Source of the DNA: Porticoccaceae bacterium
Lineage (GTDB): Bacteria > Pseudomonadota > Gammaproteobacteria > Pseudomonadales > Porticoccaceae
Length of the DNA stretch: 47,580 nucleotides
Assembly: GCA_902557735.1 (NCBI GenBank)
Contig: CACEBC010000015.1
Coordinates: 1 to 47,580 of the forward strand
Direction: 5' to 3'
In this document: piece after piece, positions 36,570 through 44,620 of the stretch
Layout: the number at the start of each line of letters is the position of its first letter
Numbering within the stretch: the first letter of the stretch is position 1
The notes under the pieces: generated by a model
The model's input: only the letters and a program-made list of their open reading frames with translations
Database searches by the model: none
What the model was told of the DNA's origin: nothing
Position numbers and translations under genes: made by a program

Positions 36570-38189
36570 TTATGCTAACCACCCAGCAGGCTTTTTCCCT
36601 ACTGGGAACCTCTTCATCCCCAATTTCTGCTGAAGCCAGAGTGCGTGTGGCGGCAACTTTTGGTTACCTTGTTTGACTTGATCCAACACGGCCTCATATA
36701 CGCGCGGCGCCGATCGTCTGCTCTCAGATTGAGCATGATATTCCTGAGCTATGGAATTCATGCCAAGCAATATGCATAGATAACTTTCATGGTTCCAGAG
36801 TGCCGCTGTATCGACGGGCGCATGTGGGAAAGTTAAATTGCTTGATGCTTCAGTCGGCAGGCCAAAGAAGCACTGATCCTCGAAATCCATGGGTGTGGGC
36901 GGCTTGCACTGCCAATGCTCTAGTTTTGCCTTCAATCTATCATTTATGTGTTCGGGTCTTTGAACGGTCCTCCAAAATTCAGTGTCATCCCTCTTGGTCA
37001 GGCAATAATGCATGTTTATAAAGTCCAAAATTTCGTAAAACCGATTTGAGAGTATTCGATTATACCGGTAAGACAGTTTGTCGATATCTCTATCATCAAA
37101 GGGAAAATGCTCAGCTAGAGCAACAGCGCCAAGATCGCTTAGATATAAGCCTGTTGACTCTAGTGGTTCGATGAATCCCCCAGACAACCCAATAGCGATA
37201 CAGTTCCCCTCCCATAGCTTATGCCGGCGTTCTACAGAAAATTGAATGCGTCTACTAGGAAGCTTAAGTGTATCATTTCCTTGGTATGCTCTCATTTCTA
37301 GCTCAGCTTTTTCATCTGAAATAAAATGACTCGAGTGAACGTAACCTATCGAGCGCTGAGACTGCATAGGTATATCCCAAATCCAACCGCTTGAGAGAGC
37401 TGTGGCGGTAGTGTAAGGCCTCACAATGCCCGGATAATGATCGACATATGGGATATGCATGGTAATGGCTTGATCACACAGCAACCACTTTGAGCAATCT
37501 TCAACTTTTACTCCCATGGTTTCGCCGATTAACTTTGCCTTAAAGCCAGTGCAGTCAACAAATAGATCGCCAGTTAGAGTTTCTTTATTATCAAGTTCGA
37601 TGCGTGAGATGAATCCGTTATCTTGTCGCTTGACTCCAACTAGATTTGCTCGGACATGCACCACGCCGCGAGCAATTGAAAAGTCTCTCAGGTAGTCTGC
37701 AAATTTTTGTGCGTTCATGTGATATGCGTAGCTAAGCGGGGTACCCATAGACCAATCGTCCAGCATCAAAGGGGCGCGCCCCATCTCACACAACAAAGGC
37801 TGAGCGGATACGGTTTCCATGTAAGGGATACTTCTATCGCTCTCGAGCCAATCGGCCCCAGAGGTATCCAGTGGGGAATTAGTATAACGGCTAAATGGAT
37901 GGTGATAGAACGTGTTGTCATTCTTCACCCAATTGACATACTTAATCGACTGTTTAAAGGTGGCATCAGTGATGCGCATAAAATCCCTTTCATCTACCCC
38001 GATTACTGCTAAAAGGTGGCGCATTGAGGGAATAGTGGCTTCACCGACCGAAATTCTTGGAATGTCGGGCGACTCTAATAGCGTGATTGCTACGCGAGAA
38101 TCTCGGCCCCTTTTATTTAAGGCACCATTTAAATAGGCCGCTGCCATCCAACCGGCGGAACCGCCGCCCACTATTACGATTGTTCTCAT
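36570..38189 (-). CDS. Flavin-dependent tryptophan-halogenase-family protein
   Basis: The 539-residue protein uses FADH2, oxygen and halide to halogenate aromatic substrates, if active. The FAD motif GGGSAGW is at residues 8-14. The catalytic Lys79 lies in DATFKQSIKYVNW, at the same position as Lys79 of PrnA. The WxWxIP motif that suppresses monooxygenation reads WIWDIP. The active-site Glu344 is in GGFIEPLESTGLYL. All catalytic marks are therefore present. The ATG at 38189 has GAGAGG six bases upstream. The longer frame up to 38267 has no support. Relatives beside TonB receptors in marine and Caulobacter-like bacteria are often annotated this way but few have been tested. No flavin reductase gene is nearby. 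Confidence 0.93.
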   Translation of the reverse strand: MRTIVIVGGGSAGWMAAAYLNGALNKRGRDSRVAITLLESPDIPRISVGEATIPSMRHLLAVIGVDERDFMRITDATFKQSIKYVNWVKNDNTFYHHPFSRYTNSPLDTSGADWLESDRSIPYMETVSAQPLLCEMGRAPLMLDDWSMGTPLSYAYHMNAQKFADYLRDFSIARGVVHVRANLVGVKRQDNGFISRIELDNKETLTGDLFVDCTGFKAKLIGETMGVKVEDCSKWLLCDQAITMHIPYVDHYPGIVRPYTTATALSSGWIWDIPMQSQRSIGYVHSSHFISDEKAELEMRAYQGNDTLKLPSRRIQFSVERRHKLWEGNCIAIGLSGGFIEPLESTGLYLSDLGAVALAEHFPFDDRDIDKLSYRYNRILSNRFYEILDFINMHYCLTKRDDTEFWRTVQRPEHINDRLKAKLEHWQCKPPTPMDFEDQCFFGLPTEASSNLTFPHAPVDTAALWNHESYLCILLGMNSIAQEYHAQSESRRSAPRVYEAVLDQVKQGNQKLPPHALWLQQKLGMKRFPVGKKPAGWLA

Positions 38190-38216
38190 AAAGTACCTCT
38201 CAGCTAATTGTACGTG

Positions 38217-38245
38217 AACATATATTCCGGTCGGTGCCCAGTCAA
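38217..38245 (-). promoter_or_regulatory. Sigma-70-type promoter for the halogenase-peptidase pair
   Basis: On the minus strand TTGACT (5/6) and TATGTT (4/6) are separated by 17 bases. Transcription would begin near 38210, about 20 bases before the halogenase ATG. Good spacing and position, moderate -10 match. Confidence 0.4.
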
Positions 38246-38651
38246 CCTTTAAAAAAAGCCCGATCACCGAACTAATTAAATTGATGCGGCTTTTGAGCTT
38301 TATTCTGAAAGTTACCTAGAAGTACTCAATGCAGTCTTAGTGCGGATCACCCACTAGAGTTTTCAGAGCATTGTGAGGGTGGTTGCGCCTGGGATAGTCA
38401 TTGTTGAAGCGTTGCTTGGATGATGTTAAAAAATATACCTCTTGAGAGCCTGCGCATGACGAAGCGGCTTCAATAATTCCTGTGCGTTGCTATCCAGTTT
38501 TGGAATATGGTGTTACACTGCGTTTGGGAAAAGGGGCTTTTAATGAGTGCCCTCACATTGCTTGGCTTGCGCAGTCTCAGCTGAGTCAGAAGGAGGTTGC
38601 TGCCGCCGCTCATCTATCAAATCCTTGAAATTTTGCTTGGGAACGAAGCCA
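38246..38651 (+). other. Region between halogenase promoter and partner-switch operon
   Basis: No secure gene lies here. It holds the uncertain 5' end of the kinase gene. ATG 38543, with AAGGGG six bases upstream, opens a 13-codon frame (MSALTLLGLRSLS) ending at 38584. A strong Shine-Dalgarno-like AAGGAGGT occurs at 38590-38597 with no start codon at a suitable distance. A 48-codon frame (38482-38628) without a ribosome-binding site covers the same bases. No convincing promoter was found. Confidence 0.4.
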
Positions 38652-39089
38652 TTGAAGGAAACTAGCGAAAAAACTCCAACCGTCGAACTAAAGCTACCCA
38701 TCTTAGAGAATATGGAACTTGTTGCCACCCAGACAGCTGATGTAGTCTCAAAACACATGAAATTGAGCAGCGAAAAAAGCGATGAAATCAAGATGGCTTT
38801 AATCGAGGCTTGTATAAATGCATTCGAGCACTCAAAAAGTGAGGAGCAAATATTTATTCATTTTATCATTCGTGAGAACAACTTGACCATAAAGGTTATT
38901 GATAAAGGAGCGGGCTTTGATTCTGCTGGTGTGGCAATTCCAAACATTGAATCCAAATTAAACTCTGAAGAGAGTAAACGCGGCTGGGGTGTGATGCTTA
39001 TCAAGGAGCTAATGGACTCAGTAAGCTTTGAATCTGACCATACCGGTACGACAGTGACCATGGTTAAAAACTTGGAAAACGATGAATAG
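38652..39089 (+). CDS. RsbW/SpoIIAB-like serine kinase (anti-sigma-type HATPase)
   Basis: This small GHKL ATPase of the partner-switching type phosphorylates a STAS-domain protein on serine. It has the N box in LIEACINAFEHSKSEEQ, the G1 motif in VIDKGAGFD, and a G2 motif in RGWGVMLIKELMDSV. The start is uncertain. TTG 38652 gives a family-like N-terminus (KETSEKTPTVELKLP). A GTG at 38547 would add 35 Cys-rich residues without homology. The stop overlaps the STAS gene by eight bases, so the two are translated together. Partners: the STAS protein (39082) as substrate and the SpoIIE phosphatase (41378) as antagonist. There is no sigma factor in the window. Confidence 0.88.
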   Translation: MKETSEKTPTVELKLPILENMELVATQTADVVSKHMKLSSEKSDEIKMALIEACINAFEHSKSEEQIFIHFIIRENNLTIKVIDKGAGFDSAGVAIPNIESKLNSEESKRGWGVMLIKELMDSVSFESDHTGTTVTMVKNLENDE

Positions 39090-39423
39090 CATTATAGGTA
39101 CAGATGAAATTGGCGATGTAATTGTTATCTCCACCCAAGGGTATCTCAATAAGGATCTCGGAGAGGAAATATTTGCGCTAGTCGAGAAAAACATCTCTGA
39201 TGGCAAGAAAAAATTTATCATTAACTTGGCCCAATCGGATATAGTTAACAGTATTGGAGCTTCTATAATGATTGAAATAATTGAAGAGTTACAAGAAGCG
39301 GATGGGACATTGGCTTTCTGCACCTTGGCACCAATTGTCGAGAAAACATTCACAATAATGGGCCTCACCAAATATTGCTCGACCTTTGAATCGCAAGAGG
39401 CAGCGCTAGAGCATATGGCTTGA
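39082..39423 (+). CDS. RsbV/SpoIIAA-like STAS-domain protein (anti-sigma-factor antagonist)
   Basis: The 113-residue single STAS domain has the phosphorylation loop DIVNSIGASIMIEI. Ser57 sits at the place of Ser58 in SpoIIAA. In partner switching, the unphosphorylated form binds a partner and the kinase switches it off. The gene overlaps the kinase gene by eight bases (ATGAATAG) and ends seven bases before the adenylate cyclase gene. This tight order suggests that the cyclase, or the kinase, is the regulated target. Confidence 0.92.
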   Translation: MNSIIGTDEIGDVIVISTQGYLNKDLGEEIFALVEKNISDGKKKFIINLAQSDIVNSIGASIMIEIIEELQEADGTLAFCTLAPIVEKTFTIMGLTKYCSTFESQEAALEHMA

Positions 39424-39430
39424 CTTTTTG

Positions 39431-41368
39431 ATGAGCCCAGACACTGCCTTGATTCAAAAATTGGAGGTTTTGCAGGACTTCCAATCGAAACGCAACCTTA
39501 TCAGCCAAGTGGCAGGTCTGAGCCACATCGACCTGGTCTTTTTCCGTTTCAAAACGGCCCTCAGAAAATTAGGATTACAACAATTTTTCTTTCAGGGAGA
39601 TCTGCCACAAGGATTGCTGAACGTGTCGCAAGTTATTGAAGTCGATGCGGGGCATCACATTTTTTCGATCATCGAGCCTGCAACCCACATTTCGAAATAT
39701 CATGTATGTCCGATTTTTTTTGAGGCCAATTTAGCTGGATTCATCGTAACCGAGAAAAACTCGTCTTCCCTTTATGCAATTTTGACACTTGCGCACCATT
39801 TATCATGCCTGTTGATGCGACAGAAATTTGAAAATCAGATGTCGAGAAAATCGACGGAGCTTAAATATCGTTTGTTGGAGGTTGAATCGCTCATAGATGT
39901 GGTCGGAATACTTAATAACTCGGATGACCTGAACGAGGAAGTTTACGGTCAACTTCTGTTGACTATTCTGCTTGTATTGAATGCCTCAAAAGGCCTCATT
40001 CTGTTGAGAGAAAAAGGCACAGGGCTGTTTTCAGTGATCACAAGTTTTAACATCAAAACGTCAGATTTACCCAACAAGGTGATTACGGAGAACAGAGGGC
40101 TTCTAAAGATCCTGAAAACTGCAAAAGAAGGTCTGATAATTAATGACGTGGAGAAATATCCATTGACCTCTTTTGCGAATAAAAACGCGATAGCGTGCCC
40201 GCTTGTGGATCAGAGTTGTTTGGTTGGATGCATTATTGTTGTAGACAAGGAGACTAGGGTTGGCCATGTCAATTTTACACCCCGAGATCTGAGGCTTTGC
40301 AATAGTCTTGGGGCCAAAATCAGCCTTGCCCACAGTAACTTCAGTTTGTTTGACTCTCTTAAGAGCAGTAACAAACTGGTTGAGAGTATAATGTCCTCTG
40401 TAAATACGGCTATTCTTAAGGTTAATGTGATGGGTGAAGTAGAGTATGTAAACCAATCTGCCCTCAGAATCTTCGGAGTAGGTCAAGGCGATATGCTGGA
40501 TCAACATTACCGGGTGGTTTTAAATAATAATCCCGAGTTGATTAAAATTTACGAGGAAGTGGAGTCGCAGCCGCAACGGACATATGCAGAGGATGTGACC
40601 GTGTTTTCCATGGATGGTACACCGCACCAAGTTAATTTAACTCTATCTCCAGTTATTAGCGATCAATCTGATGATATGGAAGGATTTGTGTTTTCGATTG
40701 AAGATCTCTCTGAAATCCACAGGGTAAAGTCGACTTTTAAAAAGTATGTCTCCGAAAATATCGTCGATGAGGTGCTTAGCAACGCAAATTCACTTGAATT
40801 GGGCGGCGCCCAGCAAGACGTATGCATTTTGTTTTGTGACATACGAGGATTCACAGCAATGTCAGAAAAATTGCGACCGTCGGAGGTGGTCTATATCCTT
40901 AACCACTATTTTGAGGCGATGATTGATGTTGTTTTCAGGCACGGTGGGACCCTCGACAAAATTATCGGCGATGAGTTGATGGTGCTTTATGGTGTCCCCG
41001 TGCAGACCAAAAACGATATTGACAATGCTGTGGCGACAGCCTTTGATATGTTCAAAGCTTTATCTCAGTTCAACAAAAAGTTATCGAAAGAGGGATTTCC
41101 GGAATTAAAGATAGGTATTGGTATTAATTTTGGTCCAGTTGTATGTGGCAACATCGGCTCCAAGAAACAGATGAATTATACCGTCATAGGCGACGCAGTG
41201 AATGTCGCTGCTAGGTTATGCTCTAATGCGAAGCCCGGAGAGATTCTTATTTCTCAGGCAATTCACGCGGGAGCTCAAAACAAAAGCCCTTTTACCAGGC
41301 AAAGTCCTTTAAGAGTAAAGGGCAAATCGGAAGCCCTCGAGGTTTTGGGAGCTACAGCAGCAATTTAA
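39431..41368 (+). CDS. GAF-PAS class III adenylate cyclase
   Basis: The 645-residue soluble protein has no membrane segment. A GAF-like sensory part lies around residues 150-310 and a PAS domain at ~315-425 (MSSVNTAILKVNVMGEVEYV). The cyclase catalytic domain runs from ~460 to the end. Metal-binding Asp470 (ILFCDIRGFT) and Asp514 (DKIIGDELM) are present. Lys510 and the Asp in VIGDAVNVAARL are the adenine-selecting pair of adenylate cyclases. It makes cAMP from ATP. The ATG at 39431 is preferred over the TTG one codon upstream. It is the last gene of the kinase-STAS-cyclase operon and is nine bases from the convergent phosphatase gene. Regulation by the STAS protein is inferred from context. 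Confidence 0.92.
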   Translation: MSPDTALIQKLEVLQDFQSKRNLISQVAGLSHIDLVFFRFKTALRKLGLQQFFFQGDLPQGLLNVSQVIEVDAGHHIFSIIEPATHISKYHVCPIFFEANLAGFIVTEKNSSSLYAILTLAHHLSCLLMRQKFENQMSRKSTELKYRLLEVESLIDVVGILNNSDDLNEEVYGQLLLTILLVLNASKGLILLREKGTGLFSVITSFNIKTSDLPNKVITENRGLLKILKTAKEGLIINDVEKYPLTSFANKNAIACPLVDQSCLVGCIIVVDKETRVGHVNFTPRDLRLCNSLGAKISLAHSNFSLFDSLKSSNKLVESIMSSVNTAILKVNVMGEVEYVNQSALRIFGVGQGDMLDQHYRVVLNNNPELIKIYEEVESQPQRTYAEDVTVFSMDGTPHQVNLTLSPVISDQSDDMEGFVFSIEDLSEIHRVKSTFKKYVSENIVDEVLSNANSLELGGAQQDVCILFCDIRGFTAMSEKLRPSEVVYILNHYFEAMIDVVFRHGGTLDKIIGDELMVLYGVPVQTKNDIDNAVATAFDMFKALSQFNKKLSKEGFPELKIGIGINFGPVVCGNIGSKKQMNYTVIGDAVNVAARLCSNAKPGEILISQAIHAGAQNKSPFTRQSPLRVKGKSEALEVLGATAAI

Positions 41369-41377
41369 ACTGATATC

Positions 41378-44300
41378 CTATGTCCGTTTCAGCACAACAA
41401 TCGTAATATCGTCGGGATTTAAGGCACCTTTTGCCCAGTTCAATGATAGCTCGACGAGTGCGTCTTTAATCTGCTCAGCATTCGCCTCCGCGTTTTTCGC
41501 GATGCATTGTAATAATTTATCATAATTTAACAATTCCGAGTGCTCATTGGGTAGCTCCGGCAGACCATCCGATAGCATGACTAACACGTCACCACTTTGG
41601 AATTGAAGACGAACGCTCTCAAAGTTCTCATGCTCTAGTCCGCCAAGCGGCAGATTGGGGACCAGAATTTCCCTGGTGTATTTTTTTTCTGATTCATAAA
41701 CATATGCCGGTGGCATTGCGGCTGAACTGATGATCAATGCATCCGCCGTAATTTTTGCCACACTCAAACTCATACGTAGTCGTCCGAAGTTTACTCGTTT
41801 AACGATTGAATTGAGCTTGCCAAGGATCTCACCTGGGTCCTGAAGCTTGATGCCATTCAGACCTGCTTTGGTTACTGAGACCATTATTCCAGAGGTCACT
41901 CCATGTCCTGTGGCATCACCACATATGGCGAAAAGAGCATTCTCTGTCTCATAAAAATCATAATAGTCTCCGCCTACCTCTGTCGAGGTCTTCAGGTAAG
42001 CGCTAATTTGAACGCCGTCAACCTCTGGTATTCTCTTGGGTAACAAACTCTGTTGTAAATTTTTTGCCTCCGCTAGTTCCTTTTCTCGGCGATCATTTTC
42101 TAACTTCTTCCGTTGTTGGGTCTCTCGATATCGAATAAGGCCCACTAAAACAGAAAATATAAAAAGGAGATATACGAATAGAGCTTCATAGGTCAACCAA
42201 AGAGGCGGATTACGCCTGATAAGTAGCTCAACTGAATTTTTTGTCTTGTGTCCTGCATAGTCAAGGCCAAAAATATTTAACTTGGTATCATAGTAAGGTA
42301 ACGAGGAGATCTGAATTACATTATCGGTGCCGTTAGGTATAGTTTGCGCAGAATCGTCTAGGCTATAAAAAAAGCGAGTGAGGCCAGATTTATAGGCTTG
42401 GTCAACATAGACTTCGAAAAGAAGCGCAGAGACAGTGTAGTCGATATTGATTACGCCGGAGTCGGAAACTTCAACTCCGATCTTTTGATTGAATTGATCG
42501 AGGGCTTGCACTCTTGCAATATAAATTGAGTTTGAAGTCGCGCGGGCTAATACATCGTCTGGATCGAAAGTTTGAATTTTTTCAAAACCACTCAGACTTA
42601 TTGTCTTTCCCGAAGCGTGAAGAGATGATTCATGAAATGAGGTTAAATCGAGGCCATCTTCAACATTCACATTTAACATATCTTTGTCTTGCAAGTAATT
42701 CAGGCCCTCACTAGATCTAATCCACAGCCGTTGCTGTGGGTCGAGCTTGAGTTCTTGGATATTATTAGATAGCAGTCCATTCTCTGTGGTGAATTGAGTA
42801 AATGTATCATCTGCCAGGGAATACTCAAATAATCCCTGCCCCTTAGTGCCTAAGAAGAGTTTCTCCTCCAGTGGAACATACTCGAGACTCAAAACTGTTT
42901 TCGAGGCCAATGTGCTGGCATCATTCTTTTTATATTTGAATTCTCTCACACGTTTACTCAAGTCCTCCTCATGCACTGATAATCCTATGTCGGGGCTAGT
43001 AATCCAATAGTGAGTTTCGATTTTAGTTATATCCGAAAAACTGCGAGGTATTTGGTTATTCAAAAGCGCATTGTATTCGAAGAACACCCTGCTGTTAGAG
43101 AACTCAGCTTGGAAATCATTGACGTCACTTTCGGGATATTCATACCTAATGATGCCGTCCCCCGTGGATAAAAACAGATAACGTCCAATCATCTTCAGGT
43201 TATCGATAGAGATGGATTGGTTGGAGGAAATCGGTAGGCCATAAAAGGCAAATATTTTTTCCGGTACCAGAAATGCGGCCAAATTACCATTACTAAACAT
43301 AGTAACGATGCCGTCATCTGCATCAAAAATTGCGTCTTGAGATAACCTCAATGCATAAGGGATGTCCAACTCTTGCAACTCTTGGCTTTCGGTGTCCATT
43401 ACCGAAATTGTCTGCGGAAAAATCCTAATCTCCTTGTTCGAATCGGAAGCATAGTAAAGAAGATCAGGCGTTAATTCTGTGTTGATCTTTGATCTTCTTT
43501 TGTTTAGCTCGTATAAACCCTCTGTGGTGCCTACCAAAGTGTATGAAAAGAAAGACTTTATGTCGTTAATTCGACCGGGCAAGCTGTATTTTTCAATAGG
43601 TTCACCAATTTCTCGCACAACATATAAATCTTTATGTCGCCAAATATACTTCTCTTGCCCTACTGATACAAAACTCACATCTCCCAAACTATTTGGGAGT
43701 TGAGAAAGATTTTTTACCTGAAAATTGCCTGCTTGTGCATCATGCTCCAGCAATTTGAGCCCTCCATCGAGATTCAGTAGCCCTCCATCAATATTAATAA
43801 TGAATCGATCCTCATCAACTTTGTTGATGGACACCAAATTTTTACCCTGCAAAAACACTTCCGTGGTGAACTTTAGAGCAGTAGTATCGAAAATGTTCAG
43901 TCCTCTGTTGGTGGCAACAAGCAAAGCAGTGTCATCGATTCTGAACACCCCGAGACACTTACTTGCAAGCATTGGGCTTCCTTCTCGTTTGAAAAATCTT
44001 AAAAAGGTTTTCTTTTCTCGGTCAAAAACGTTAAATCCATTGTTGGTCGCTACAAAAACATACTTCTCGTCATCAAAATCAAAGTTGTGGGCCCTTATGC
44101 CCTTCATGCGAGATGTTGAGATGGAAAGCGGATTAAGGGGATCAGTTTTGAATAAGCCTATACTATTTCCGTTTGAGTCTAGAATAGAAATCCCATTATT
44201 TTCAGTTGGCACCCAATAGTTTCCGCTCACGGCATCCACCAATAATTGTTGCGGCGTCGAACTCAAGGGCACTTGACCAAAATTGAATGCTCTCCTGTTA

Positions 44301-44620
44301 AAAAAACTTAATCCAGATTTTGTCAAAGCAACCGGTGAGCCATCCGTGGAAAAAGCTAATGACTTTATATCTGAGTCAAGAAGCGATTGCGGGTCGGTCA
44401 TTTTTGAAAAGAATTGGTATGTTGCGCCATTCGCTAGAAGGTTTAGACCCTCATCGGTGCCGATCCAAAGCATACCCGTATGGTCCACTTCCATGCTGCT
44501 CACATTACGGGCGCTCAATCCCAAATCCTGTCGTTCGGGCGTCCATGTTTTGCAGGTTAATGTTGTTGCGTATGTAAGCAGGCCGAAAAGTAAAAGCAAA
44601 AATTTGCGACTTATTTTCAC
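41378..44620 (-). CDS. Transmembrane Reg_prop/Y_Y_Y sensor with SpoIIE-type PP2C phosphatase
   Basis: This 1080-residue receptor phosphatase has a signal sequence or N-terminal anchor (KISRKFLLLLFGLLTYATTL). A large periplasmic sensor of Reg_prop propeller repeats follows (SSMEVDHTGMLWIGTDEGLN, LKLDPQQRLWIRSSEGLNYL), then a Y_Y_Y domain (about residues 735-805). One transmembrane helix (residues ~809-832) and a short coiled coil lead to the SpoIIE/RsbU PP2C domain. Its metal-binding aspartates are in VGGDYYDF, ICGDATGHG, LSDGLPE and NPDDITIVV. It should dephosphorylate the neighbouring STAS protein in response to an extracytoplasmic signal. The GTG start at 44620 is fixed by GGAG five bases upstream and by its GTGA overlap with the lipoprotein stop. 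A longer frame to 44671 lies within that gene. Confidence 0.94.
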   Translation of the reverse strand: MKISRKFLLLLFGLLTYATTLTCKTWTPERQDLGLSARNVSSMEVDHTGMLWIGTDEGLNLLANGATYQFFSKMTDPQSLLDSDIKSLAFSTDGSPVALTKSGLSFFNRRAFNFGQVPLSSTPQQLLVDAVSGNYWVPTENNGISILDSNGNSIGLFKTDPLNPLSISTSRMKGIRAHNFDFDDEKYVFVATNNGFNVFDREKKTFLRFFKREGSPMLASKCLGVFRIDDTALLVATNRGLNIFDTTALKFTTEVFLQGKNLVSINKVDEDRFIINIDGGLLNLDGGLKLLEHDAQAGNFQVKNLSQLPNSLGDVSFVSVGQEKYIWRHKDLYVVREIGEPIEKYSLPGRINDIKSFFSYTLVGTTEGLYELNKRRSKINTELTPDLLYYASDSNKEIRIFPQTISVMDTESQELQELDIPYALRLSQDAIFDADDGIVTMFSNGNLAAFLVPEKIFAFYGLPISSNQSISIDNLKMIGRYLFLSTGDGIIRYEYPESDVNDFQAEFSNSRVFFEYNALLNNQIPRSFSDITKIETHYWITSPDIGLSVHEEDLSKRVREFKYKKNDASTLASKTVLSLEYVPLEEKLFLGTKGQGLFEYSLADDTFTQFTTENGLLSNNIQELKLDPQQRLWIRSSEGLNYLQDKDMLNVNVEDGLDLTSFHESSLHASGKTISLSGFEKIQTFDPDDVLARATSNSIYIARVQALDQFNQKIGVEVSDSGVINIDYTVSALLFEVYVDQAYKSGLTRFFYSLDDSAQTIPNGTDNVIQISSLPYYDTKLNIFGLDYAGHKTKNSVELLIRRNPPLWLTYEALFVYLLFIFSVLVGLIRYRETQQRKKLENDRREKELAEAKNLQQSLLPKRIPEVDGVQISAYLKTSTEVGGDYYDFYETENALFAICGDATGHGVTSGIMVSVTKAGLNGIKLQDPGEILGKLNSIVKRVNFGRLRMSLSVAKITADALIISSAAMPPAYVYESEKKYTREILVPNLPLGGLEHENFESVRLQFQSGDVLVMLSDGLPELPNEHSELLNYDKLLQCIAKNAEANAEQIKDALVELSLNWAKGALNPDDITIVVLKRT

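Noticed and set aside
38482-38628. 48-codon frame containing QLSQKEVAAAAHLS, faintly like a helix-turn-helix start
   Set aside because: It has no ribosome-binding site and no continuation of the domain, and it overlaps two other equally weak frames.
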